This document shows positions 1 to 5,888 of a DNA stretch of 5,906 bases, in pieces (within the stretch, counting starts at the first letter, position 1; every line of letters starts with the position of its first letter). Position numbers and translations under genes: made by a program. The notes beneath the pieces were generated by a model, which was not told the origin of the DNA, searched no databases, and worked only from the letters and a program-made list of their open reading frames with translations. The stretch lies in assembly GCA_030691775.1 (NCBI GenBank), contig JAUYDN010000023.1, positions 1-5,906 on the forward strand. The letters run 5' to 3'. Source of the stretch: Dehalococcoidia bacterium (lineage in GTDB: Bacteria > Chloroflexota > Dehalococcoidia > Dehalococcoidales > Fen-1064).

Positions 1-666
1 CTGAAGAAACAACCCGATTACGGCAGTATCGATTTCGTAAAGCAGGTGAGCACCATTTTACCGTATGAGTGGGCAAAAGACAGTCCCGAACCAAAGAGCA
101 ATCACGTGGTTGTAATGGACTGCGGCTTGAAACGGAACATCCTGCGGCTTTTACGAGCGAGGGGGTGCAAAGTAACTGTAGTACCCTGTGCGGCAACAGC
201 ATCCGAGATACTGGACTTGAACCCGGATGGTATTTTGCTCTCGCCCGGTCCCGGCGACCCGGTCCTGCTGGACTACGCGGTGAATACGGTACGTGGGTTG
301 GTAGGGAAGAAACCCATTATGGGCATTTGCCTCGGCAACCAGCTTATCGCGCGGGCGTTCGGAGCGAAGACCTTCAAGCTCAAGTTCGGTCACCGCGGCG
401 GGAATCACCCGGTCAAGGAGTTTGCGACAGGGCGCGTCCACATCACAGCGCAGAATCACGGTTACGCCGTCGACCCGGACACGATGAAGAACGGGCTGGA
501 GGTGACGCATATCAATCTGAACGACGGCACGGTAGAGGGCTTACGGCATAAAGAACTGCCCATCTTCGCCATCCAGTACCACGCTGAAGATTCACCGGGG
601 CCAATGGACAACCGGTATTTATTCGATAGATTTCTGGAGATGATAGGAGAAAATTCTAAACTCTAA
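1..666 (+). CDS. carA: Carbamoyl-phosphate synthase small (glutaminase) subunit, 5'-truncated by window edge
   Basis: Glutamine amidotransferase subunit: hydrolyses glutamine and channels ammonia to CarB for cytoplasmic carbamoyl phosphate synthesis (pyrimidines and arginine). The frame is open from base 1 (LKKQPDYGSIDFVKQV...), so the GTG at 46 is only an internal Val; the true start lies upstream. The visible 221 residues cover the linker (DFVKQVST.LPYEW) and the complete class I GATase domain. The nucleophile Cys sits in GICLGNQL (codon 328-330). The oxyanion strand reads LLSPGPGDP. FGHRGGNHPV and ITAQNHGYAVD are CarA hallmarks. The catalytic His and Glu lie in YHAEDSPGP (codons 580-582 and 586-588). 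Small deviations: Asn where many family members have His two residues after the Cys, and Ala for Pro after the catalytic His. The triad is intact, so it should be active. The last codons (GENSKL) run into an AT-rich repeated tract. carB follows only after 909 bases, unusually far for this pair. Confidence 0.96.
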   Translation: MKKQPDYGSIDFVKQVSTILPYEWAKDSPEPKSNHVVVMDCGLKRNILRLLRARGCKVTVVPCAATASEILDLNPDGILLSPGPGDPVLLDYAVNTVRGLVGKKPIMGICLGNQLIARAFGAKTFKLKFGHRGGNHPVKEFATGRVHITAQNHGYAVDPDTMKNGLEVTHINLNDGTVEGLRHKELPIFAIQYHAEDSPGPMDNRYLFDRFLEMIGENSKL

Positions 667-680
667 ATACTAAACTCTAA
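656..680. repeat. 11-bp direct repeat at the carA stop codon
   Basis: The sequence ctaaactctaa occurs exactly at 656-666 and again at 670-680. The first copy encodes the last codons of carA and its TAA. The AT-rich tract is unlike the GC-rich coding sequence before it and marks where operon sequence gives way to the repeat cassette. It may be a slippage product or a junction scar. No function can be assigned. Confidence 0.7.
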
Positions 681-687
681 TGCATGT

Positions 688-871
688 TGTCATTCTGAGG
701 AGTACCGCGACAGAGTCGTGGGACGAACGAAGAATCTCCTGCAGATAAGCAGGAAACCCCTGCCCTAAAGAATGTAAAAAGTAGTGAAGGCAAGAAGATT
801 AGTCAAGGGGAGAGTAGTGGTATTCAGTAGGCACGGAGATTCTTCCGGTACTTCGTAACCTCAGAATGACA
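688..871. repeat. MITE-like inverted-repeat element, copy 1
   Basis: This 184-bp non-coding element is bounded by perfect 13-bp terminal inverted repeats: tgtcattctgagg at 688-700 and cctcagaatgaca at 859-871. A second, inner inverted pair is also perfect: gaagaatctcc at 729-739 and ggagattcttc at 835-845. The left arm carries two small hairpins: cgcgac-aga-gtcgtg at 706-720 (one G-T pair) and tcctgc-agataa-gcagga at 737-754. No reading frame in it looks like a protein. It resembles the short dispersed 'CATTCTGAGG/GAAGAATCTCC' palindromic repeats common in some Chloroflexota and other environmental bacteria (recollection, not a search). Its left arm is 68/73 identical to 1341-1413. No target-site duplication immediately flanks it. 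Confidence 0.75.
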
Positions 872-890
872 TTATTCTATGCCTCCCTGT
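819..890. repeat. 72-bp direct repeat, left copy, upstream of the GIY-YIG gene
   Basis: Matches 1272-1343 at 70 of 72 positions (offset 453). The differences are T/C at 828/1281 and C/G at 846/1299. It contains the right arm of inverted-repeat element 1 followed by a 16-bp linker, ttattctatgcctccc, and TGT. Upstream of 819 the two loci no longer match. Confidence 0.85.
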
Positions 891-933
891 GATTAGCAAT
901 GACACCAGTGGCAAAATATAGAGTGTAAAAACG

Positions 934-1311
934 GTGAAGGACTATTACGTCTATATCATGAGTAACAGGTCGAGTACGTTGTACATCGGTGTTACCAACG
1001 ACCTGTTGCGGCGGGTAGCTGAACACAAACAGAAGATAACGGACGGGTTTACAAAGCGTTATAACATTGACAGGCTTGTTTACTTTGAGGCGGGTGGGAC
1101 TGCAGAGTCGGCAATAATGCGTGAAAAGCAAATCAAGAGCTGGGGAAGAGAACGGAAGATTGAGCTTATAGAATCGATGAATCCAGAATGGAAAGACTTG
1201 AGTCTGGAGTTAATGGAACTCCCAGAAGGAATACAAAATATAGAGAAGCCAGTAATTAAGCGTGGCAGAAAGGTATTCAGCAGGCACGGAGATTCTTCGG
1301 GTACTTCGTAA
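934..1311 (+). CDS. Small GIY-YIG endonuclease-superfamily protein (COG2827-like)
   Basis: A 125-residue stand-alone GIY-YIG domain protein, a predicted nuclease; this subfamily has no settled cellular role. The first motif appears as YYVYIMSN (residues 4-11) and the second as LYIGVTNDL (16-24). Arg26/27 and His31 follow in LLRRVAEHK. The metal-binding Glu64 lies in MREKQIKSWGRERK. NPEWKDLS (83-90) is the usual family C-terminal signature. All key residues seem present. The start is GTG at 934: an in-frame TAG lies at 919-921, and the next in-frame ATG (958) would remove the first motif. No clear Shine-Dalgarno sequence precedes it, so expression may be weak. The domain should end near residue 95; the Lys/Arg-rich tail ending KVFSRHGDSSGTS, and the TAA itself, are encoded inside repeat 1272-1343. 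Placement between direct repeats within a carA-carB junction suggests a transferred or repeat-associated gene, not a pyrimidine gene. Confidence 0.85.
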   Translation: MKDYYVYIMSNRSSTLYIGVTNDLLRRVAEHKQKITDGFTKRYNIDRLVYFEAGGTAESAIMREKQIKSWGRERKIELIESMNPEWKDLSLELMELPEGIQNIEKPVIKRGRKVFSRHGDSSGTS

Positions 1312-1343
1312 CCTCAGAATGACATTATTCTATGCCTCCCTGT
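1272..1343. repeat. 72-bp direct repeat, right copy, overlapping the GIY-YIG 3' end
   Basis: Right partner of the repeat at 819-890, with two mismatches. It supplies the last 13 or so codons and the stop (1309-1311) of the GIY-YIG gene. It carries ggagattcttc (1288-1298) and the 13-bp terminus cctcagaatgaca (1312-1324), then the 16-bp linker 1325-1340. Its final TGT is also the first three bases of the next inverted-repeat element. Confidence 0.85.
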
Positions 1344-1556
1344 CATTCTGAGGAGTAACGCGACAGAGTCGTGAGACGAACGAAGAATCTCCTGCAAATA
1401 AGCAGGAAGACCCAACCTTACTGGAGGAAAAAAAGTAACAAGGGCAAGAAGATTTGTCACCGTGGGAGTAATAGTATTCAGAGTATTCAGCAGGCACGGA
1501 GATTCTTCACGCAGTTTACCCTGAGTAATGCCAGTTCCGAAGGGTTCAGAATGACA
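1341..1556. repeat. MITE-like inverted-repeat element, copy 2
   Basis: A 216-bp relative of the element at 688-871. It starts with the same 13-bp terminus (tgtcattctgagg, 1341-1353) and ends with ttcagaatgaca (1545-1556), which pairs with the first 12 bases except for one position. The inner pair gaagaatctcc (1382-1392) and ggagattcttc (1498-1508) is perfect. The left-arm hairpin tcctgc-aaataa-gcagga (1390-1407) keeps its stem relative to copy 1, with one change in the loop. The right arm differs: on the minus strand it reads ...tctgaacccttcgg..., a different arm type. A 9-bp tandem duplication, agtattcag, lies at 1473-1490. No protein is recognisable; a 73-codon frame at 1371-1592 is repeat-derived and overlaps carB. 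Confidence 0.72.
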
Positions 1557-1565
1557 GTTAGACGC

Positions 1566-1575
1566 AAGGAAAGGA
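1566..1575 (+). promoter_or_regulatory. Shine-Dalgarno sequence of carB
   Basis: The purine run aaggaaagga directly precedes the ATG at 1576. The first AAGGA has the normal 5-base spacing; the second abuts the start codon. It begins 9 bases after the end of the inverted-repeat element, so the carB translation signal survived next to it. Confidence 0.65.
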
Positions 1576-4500
1576 ATGACCATACACACTAAACCCTCTA
1601 AAGTCCTTATCATAGGCTCGGGACCCATAATCATCGGGCAGGCGGCGGAGTTTGATTACGCCGGTACCCAGGCGTGCAAAGCCATGCGGGAAGAAGGCGT
1701 CATTTCCGTGCTTGTCAACTCTAACCCCGCCACCATCATGACGGATGAAGACATCGCGGATATTGTCTACATCGAGCCGCTTACGGTAGAAGCCGTTACC
1801 CGCATCATCGAGCGTGAACGCCCGGATGGTCTCCTCCCCACCCTCGGCGGGCAGACGGGACTCAACCTTGCCGTGGACCTCGCCGATGCCGGCGTGCTGG
1901 AAAAGTATAACGTTCGTGTCCTGGGTACATCCATACAGACAATTCGTAACGCTGAAGACCGCGAGCTGTTCAAACAACTGCTTCTAAGAATCGGCGAGCC
2001 GGTACCGCGCAGTGAGACGGTGAACACGCCGGAAGAGGGCAGGCGCGTGGCGCGGCAAATCGGCCTGCCGGTGGTTATCCGCCCTGCCTATACGCTGGGG
2101 GGAACGGGCGGCGGTTTCGCCACCAACTGGAATGAGCTTGAAACCGTGCTCAACTCGGGCCTCTCTGCCAGCCCCATTCACCAGGTACTCGTTGAGGAAT
2201 CGGTGGCGGGCTGGAAGGAAATCGAGTACGAGGTCATGCGTGACGGCGCCGATAACTGCATCACCGTCTGCAATATGGAGAACATCGACCCGATGGGTAT
2301 CCACACCGGTGATAGCATCGTGGTGGCGCCCAGCCAGACCCTGACCAATAAAGAGTACCAGATGTTGCGCACCGCCAGCCTCAAAATCATCCGCGCACTC
2401 GGTATCGAAGGCGGGTGCAACGTACAGTACGCTCTCGACCCGAAGAGCCAGCACTACTACGTCATCGAGGTCAATCCCAGGGTGAGCCGCTCTTCGGCAC
2501 TGGCGAGCAAAGCCACCGGCTATCCCATCGCCCGCGTTGCCGCCAAGATTGCCGTGGGCAAACGGCTGGATGAGATCCCCAACGCCGTGACCGGCAAGAC
2601 GCTCGCCTGTTTCGAGCCCGCGCTCGATTACTGCGTGGTGAAAATCCCGCGCTGGCCCTTTGATAAGTTCGCCTCCGGCGACCGTCTCCTCGGTACGCAG
2701 ATGAAAGCTACCGGCGAAGTAATGGCAATCGACCGCACCTTCGAAGCCGCCCTGCAAAAAGCCGTACGCAGTCTGGAATTCGGCAAGAAATCCTTGCTGT
2801 GGGAAGACCGTAAGTGGGTGCTCGGCTCGGATGTAAATTCTTATCCGCTGGAGCCAACCGACTTGCGGCTCTGGGCGATGATGGCGGCTTTACGGCGGGG
2901 CATCACTGCCGGGAGAATCGCCGAGCGCACCCACATCGACCTCTGGTTCGTCAACAAGCTACAAAACATCGTCAATATGGAAAAACGTCTCCTGGGACAA
3001 CCGCTCACACCCGAACTTCTGCTCGAAGCAAAGCGACTTGGCTTTTCCGACGAGATGATTGGCACGCTCGCCGACCATTTACCGGAGCAGGTGCGCAAAC
3101 TGCGGCACGATTGGAACATCAAGCCGGTGTACAAGATGGTGGATACCTGTGCCGCCGAGTTCGATGCCGCTACGCCTTATTTTTATAGCACTTACGAAAG
3201 TGAAAACGAAGCCCTGCCTTCAGACCGGAGTAAAGCGTTGGTTATCGGCTCCGGTCCGATACGCATCGGGCAGGGAATTGAGTTCGATTACTGCTCGGTG
3301 CATTCCGCCTGGGCATTGCAAAAAGCAGGCTACCAGAGCATCATGGTGAACTCAAACCCGGAGACCGTCTCCACCGATTTTGATACCAGCGACCGCCTTT
3401 ACTTCGAAGCGCTGGACGAAGAGAGCCTGCGCGACATCCTGGAGAATGAAAACGGAGGCAATGGCGGTGACGGTAACGGCAGGACGGCATCCATCGTCCA
3501 GTTCGGAGGGCAGACGGCAATCAACCTCGCCGAGCCGCTTGCCCGTAACGGTATGCCGCTCCTCGGTAGTAGTGCGGAAACAATCGACCTCGCCGAAGAC
3601 CGCCGGCGTTTTGAAAATTTCCTCTCCGGTTTAGGTATTCCCCAGCCTCCCGGCGCTGGCGTCACCAATATCGAAGAGGCTATGAACGTCGCCAAGCTCA
3701 TCGGCTACCCGGTACTGGTGCGGCCGAGCTATGTGCTGGGCGGGCGGGCAATGGAGATTGTTCATAATGCCTCGGAACTCGTGCACTACGTCAATGTCGC
3801 CGCCGAGCTTAACACCGGTCACCCCGTGCTTATCGATAAGTACATGGAAGGGAAAGAAGCGGAAGTGGATGCCATCTGTGACGGTGAGACGGTGCTGATT
3901 CCCGGTTTGATGGAGCATATCGAACGGGCGGGGGTGCATAGCGGAGATTCGATGGCAGTCTATCCGGGGGTTAACCTTACCGCGGCTGAAGTGGATGCGA
4001 TTATCGATTATACAGTACGGATAGGACTTGGGTTGAAGGTCAAAGGTTTGATGAACGTCCAGTTTGTGCTGATGCCCGACCATCCGGTGGGGAAAGCCTC
4101 GGTCTATGTGCTGGAAGTGAACCCGAGGGGAAGCCGTACCGTCCCCTTCATCTCGAAAGTCACCGGTGTGCCGCTGGTTAAAGTCGCGGTGAACGTTATG
4201 CTGGGCAAATCGCTGAAAGAACAAGGGTATGAAACGGGACTCTACAAACGGCGGAAGCTGGTGGCAATAAAAGCGCCAGTATTTTCGATGTCCAAGCTCA
4301 CCGGCGTCGATACTCACCTCGGACCTGAGATGAAATCGACCGGTGAGGTAATGGGCATCGATTATACCTTTGAATCGGCGCTCACCAAGGCGTTGCTCGC
4401 CGCCGGGTTGATGTTACCTCCGGAGGGTGCCGTGCTGATGAGTATCGCCGACCGTGACAAGCCGGAAGCGGTACCTATCATCAAGAAGCTGGCTTCTACG

Positions 4501-4833
4501 GGCTATAAACTTTACGCCACGGAGGGCACGGCGGCAATGTTGAGCGGATTGGGTTTGCCAGTAACGCTCATTACAAAGAAACTGAGCGAAGGTCACCCGA
4601 ATGTTGTGGATGCCATCACGGGTGGCATGGTGAATGGCGTCATCAATACAGTGACCGGGAGCGGGAGCGTGCTCAGAGACGGTTTCTATATCCGGCGGGC
4701 GGCGGCGGAGAGGCGAATACCGTGTTATACCTCGCTCGACACCGCGCGGGTAGTGGTCGATGTCCTTGCCAGGGGTAACCCCGCATACAACATCCAGCCA
4801 CTACCGGAATACCGCGATGGGAGAAAAGAGTGA
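1576..4833 (+). CDS. carB: Carbamoyl-phosphate synthase large (ammonia) subunit
   Basis: Makes carbamoyl phosphate from bicarbonate, CarA-derived ammonia and two ATP. At 1085 residues it is full length (E. coli about 1073). Two homologous halves start with VLIIGSGPIIIGQAAEFDY (from residue 10) and VIGSGPIRIGQGIEFDY (from 556). In the first ATP-grasp unit, the substrate and nucleotide residues Arg129, Arg169, Glu215, His243, Gln284, Glu298 and Asn300 are in place, with the loop YTLGGTGGG. In the second, Arg676, Arg716, Glu761, His788, Gln829, Glu847 and Asn849 are in place. The C-terminal MGS-like regulatory domain (about 950-1085) has YATEGTAAML and the GVINT segment, where ornithine, UMP or IMP bind in homologues; the effector here cannot be read off. 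A Gly/Asn-rich loop, GGNGGDGNG (627-635), makes this stretch about six residues longer than in E. coli, and HPVGKAS (836-842) is another small insertion. The start at 1576 is supported by the Shine-Dalgarno run and the family N-terminus. pyrK follows after 98 bases. Confidence 0.98.
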   Translation: MTIHTKPSKVLIIGSGPIIIGQAAEFDYAGTQACKAMREEGVISVLVNSNPATIMTDEDIADIVYIEPLTVEAVTRIIERERPDGLLPTLGGQTGLNLAVDLADAGVLEKYNVRVLGTSIQTIRNAEDRELFKQLLLRIGEPVPRSETVNTPEEGRRVARQIGLPVVIRPAYTLGGTGGGFATNWNELETVLNSGLSASPIHQVLVEESVAGWKEIEYEVMRDGADNCITVCNMENIDPMGIHTGDSIVVAPSQTLTNKEYQMLRTASLKIIRALGIEGGCNVQYALDPKSQHYYVIEVNPRVSRSSALASKATGYPIARVAAKIAVGKRLDEIPNAVTGKTLACFEPALDYCVVKIPRWPFDKFASGDRLLGTQMKATGEVMAIDRTFEAALQKAVRSLEFGKKSLLWEDRKWVLGSDVNSYPLEPTDLRLWAMMAALRRGITAGRIAERTHIDLWFVNKLQNIVNMEKRLLGQPLTPELLLEAKRLGFSDEMIGTLADHLPEQVRKLRHDWNIKPVYKMVDTCAAEFDAATPYFYSTYESENEALPSDRSKALVIGSGPIRIGQGIEFDYCSVHSAWALQKAGYQSIMVNSNPETVSTDFDTSDRLYFEALDEESLRDILENENGGNGGDGNGRTASIVQFGGQTAINLAEPLARNGMPLLGSSAETIDLAEDRRRFENFLSGLGIPQPPGAGVTNIEEAMNVAKLIGYPVLVRPSYVLGGRAMEIVHNASELVHYVNVAAELNTGHPVLIDKYMEGKEAEVDAICDGETVLIPGLMEHIERAGVHSGDSMAVYPGVNLTAAEVDAIIDYTVRIGLGLKVKGLMNVQFVLMPDHPVGKASVYVLEVNPRGSRTVPFISKVTGVPLVKVAVNVMLGKSLKEQGYETGLYKRRKLVAIKAPVFSMSKLTGVDTHLGPEMKSTGEVMGIDYTFESALTKALLAAGLMLPPEGAVLMSIADRDKPEAVPIIKKLASTGYKLYATEGTAAMLSGLGLPVTLITKKLSEGHPNVVDAITGGMVNGVINTVTGSGSVLRDGFYIRRAAAERRIPCYTSLDTARVVVDVLARGNPAYNIQPLPEYRDGRKE

Positions 4834-4852
4834 AACGGGTGAATTACCACCT

Positions 4853-4908
4853 GGTGGCACAGGGCGTGGTGGCACAGGCGTCTGGTGACACAGGCGTCCC
4901 TGCCTGTG
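4853..4908. repeat. Triplicate 15-bp repeat with hairpin in the carB-pyrK gap
   Basis: Three near-identical copies of ggtggcacaggcgtc-type sequence lie at 4853-4867, 4868-4882 and 4884-4898. The last copy continues into a perfect 7-bp hairpin: cacaggc (4889-4895), a 6-base loop, and gcctgtg (4902-4908). No T-run follows, so it is unlikely to stop transcription. It resembles 'GGCACAGGCGTCCCTGCCTGTG' dispersed repeats seen in many environmental genomes (recollection). It could act as an mRNA-processing or stability element between carB and pyrK. Confidence 0.7.
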
Positions 4909-4920
4909 AGCCTCTGTGGC

Positions 4921-4926
4921 GGTGAG
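4921..4926 (+). promoter_or_regulatory. Shine-Dalgarno sequence of pyrK
   Basis: ggtgag stands 5 bases before the ATG at 4932 and supports this start. The GTG inside it is out of frame with pyrK. Confidence 0.55.
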
Positions 4927-4931
4927 CAATT

Positions 4932-5708
4932 ATGAAGCAGATACACGCACCCATTGGCTCGATTGAAGAAGTAGCCTCCGGTATGTTCGTCATGTGGCTG
5001 GAAGCGCCTGAAATAGCGGGTCAGGCTAAACCGGGCAAGTTCGTGATGGTGCGCTGTGGTGAAGAGACGGTACTGCGGCGCCCGTTGAGCATCCACCGTG
5101 TGGACGAGGATAGCGTGGCGCTGTTGTTCATGGTGAGGGGTAAGGGTACGGACTGGCTGGCGCACCGTGAGCCGGGAGAAACACTGGATATTTTCGGGCC
5201 GATGGGGAATGGATTTTGTATTGCGCCGCGGGCAAAAAATCTTTTGCTGGTGGCAGGGGGCATCGGGATTGCGCCTCTATACTATCTGGCAGAATATGCT
5301 ATTCAGCGGAAAAAGCATGTTACCCTGCTTTTCGGAGCGGCATCAGCAGACTGTTTATACCCGCCGGACTTTCTTCCGGATGGTATGAAGGTGGCTATCG
5401 CCACCGAAGACGGCAGTGCCGGAAATAAAGGGCTGGTCACGGAACTGCTGGCAGAGCACGTTGTAATTGCTGACCAGGTCTTTGCCTGCGGTCCCCTTCC
5501 GATGTACCGGAACATGGCGGCGCATAAAAAGACGCTGGGCATCGAGGACAAACCGGTGCAGATTTCATTGGAAATGCGGATGGGTTGCGGCACGGGCGTG
5601 TGCTATAGCTGTACCATCCGCACGAAGGCTGGATTGAAACAGGTCTGCAAGGATGGCCCCGTGTTCAACCTGGATGAAGTGTTTTGGGACGAATTCACGC
5701 GGTGCTAG
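4932..5708 (+). CDS. pyrK: Dihydroorotate dehydrogenase (NAD+) electron-transfer subunit
   Basis: Iron-sulfur flavoprotein that pairs with PyrD (class 1B) and carries electrons from dihydroorotate oxidation to NAD+ in the cytoplasm. At 258 residues it has the normal length. Domain order is typical of the ferredoxin-reductase family: an FAD-binding barrel with RRPLSIHR (49-56) and FGPMGNGF (88-95), an NAD-binding fold with LLVAGGIGIAPL (105-116) and FACGPLPMYRNM (184-195), then a C-terminal 2Fe-2S site with Cys219, Cys224, Cys227 and Cys239 (C-x4-C-x2-C-x11-C), placed as in PyrK proteins. This four-Cys tail together with the carB neighbour separates PyrK from related sulfide dehydrogenase or NfnA-type subunits, though those share the same fold and cannot be fully excluded. 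The start is ATG 4932 with ggtgag upstream. pyrD, its obligate partner, is not visible; the sequence after the stop is repeat-rich. Confidence 0.93.
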   Translation: MKQIHAPIGSIEEVASGMFVMWLEAPEIAGQAKPGKFVMVRCGEETVLRRPLSIHRVDEDSVALLFMVRGKGTDWLAHREPGETLDIFGPMGNGFCIAPRAKNLLLVAGGIGIAPLYYLAEYAIQRKKHVTLLFGAASADCLYPPDFLPDGMKVAIATEDGSAGNKGLVTELLAEHVVIADQVFACGPLPMYRNMAAHKKTLGIEDKPVQISLEMRMGCGTGVCYSCTIRTKAGLKQVCKDGPVFNLDEVFWDEFTRC

Positions 5709-5741
5709 TGTAATGTCTCCGAAATAACTTGACAATTACAC
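5708..5741. other. AT-rich hairpin at the pyrK stop codon
   Basis: gtgtaat (5708-5714) pairs perfectly with attacac (5735-5741), and gtc/gac extend the stem past a single-base bulge, leaving a 13-base loop. The left arm starts on the last base of the pyrK TAG. No T-run follows, so a terminator role is doubtful; it may instead be the end of a repeat element. Confidence 0.4.
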
Positions 5742-5830
5742 AAGGGTTACGTGGCGCCACATATAGAATATGAAAATGATGGTGGCAAAGCGGTGGGCAA
5801 GCAAGATGACCGCCAACTTGCACAAGGGAG

Positions 5831-5856
5831 TTGAGAGGGGCGTCAGCCCCTCTCAA
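5831..5856. repeat. GC-rich perfect hairpin, 11-bp stem
   Basis: ttgagaggggc (5831-5841), loop gtca, and gcccctctcaa (5846-5856) form a perfect inverted repeat about 120 bases after pyrK. Downstream is AAAGAGTTCTT, not a T-run, and the minus strand has none either. It therefore looks more like a dispersed palindrome than a classical intrinsic terminator, although it could still end or protect the pyrK transcript. Confidence 0.6.
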
Positions 5857-5866
5857 AAGAGTTCTT

Positions 5867-5888
5867 CCCCTTCTCTGCGGAGAAGGGG
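5867..5888. repeat. Second GC-rich hairpin, 9-bp stem, of a different repeat family
   Basis: ccccttctc (5867-5875), loop tgcg, and gagaagggg (5880-5888), followed by caaggggatgagg. This 'CCCCTTCTC...GAGAAGGGG..AGGGGATGAGG' pattern is familiar as a dispersed intergenic repeat in several bacterial groups (recollection). The window ends 18 bases later, so its full extent is unknown. No T-run follows. Confidence 0.55.

Noticed and set aside
46..666. carA starting at GTG 46
   Set aside because: The frame is open upstream to base 1 and encodes typical CarA residues (YGSIDFVKQV), so 46 is internal.
877..1131. 84-codon minus-strand frame overlapping the GIY-YIG gene
   Set aside because: It is antisense to a well-supported domain and has no motifs of its own.
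1371..1592. 73-codon + strand frame between the GIY-YIG gene and carB
   Set aside because: It consists of inverted-repeat sequence, has no protein-like conservation, and runs into the carB start.
1984..2757. 257-codon open frame on the minus strand within carB
   Set aside because: It lies wholly antisense to conserved CarB codons, has no recognisable domain, and is expected from GC-rich codon bias. The same holds for the minus-strand frames at 3631-4317, 1558-1977 and 4725-5165.
4853..4908. Possible CRISPR array from the triplicate 15-bp repeat
   Set aside because: The copies are nearly contiguous with no spacers and are too short for CRISPR repeats.
5729..5767. TTGACA at 5729-5734 as a possible promoter with TATAGA at 5762-5767
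   Set aside because: The spacing is 27 bases, far from 17, and no gene start follows within the window.
5736..5852. Minus-strand open stretch reading KLAVILLAHRF..., which looked like a possible transposase tail
   Set aside because: It has only 38 codons and no good start, and the likeness to IS110-type C-termini is too short to support even a remnant call.
5831..5888. Intrinsic terminator call for the two GC-rich hairpins
   Set aside because: Neither hairpin is followed by a T-run on either strand; a repeat is the safer label.
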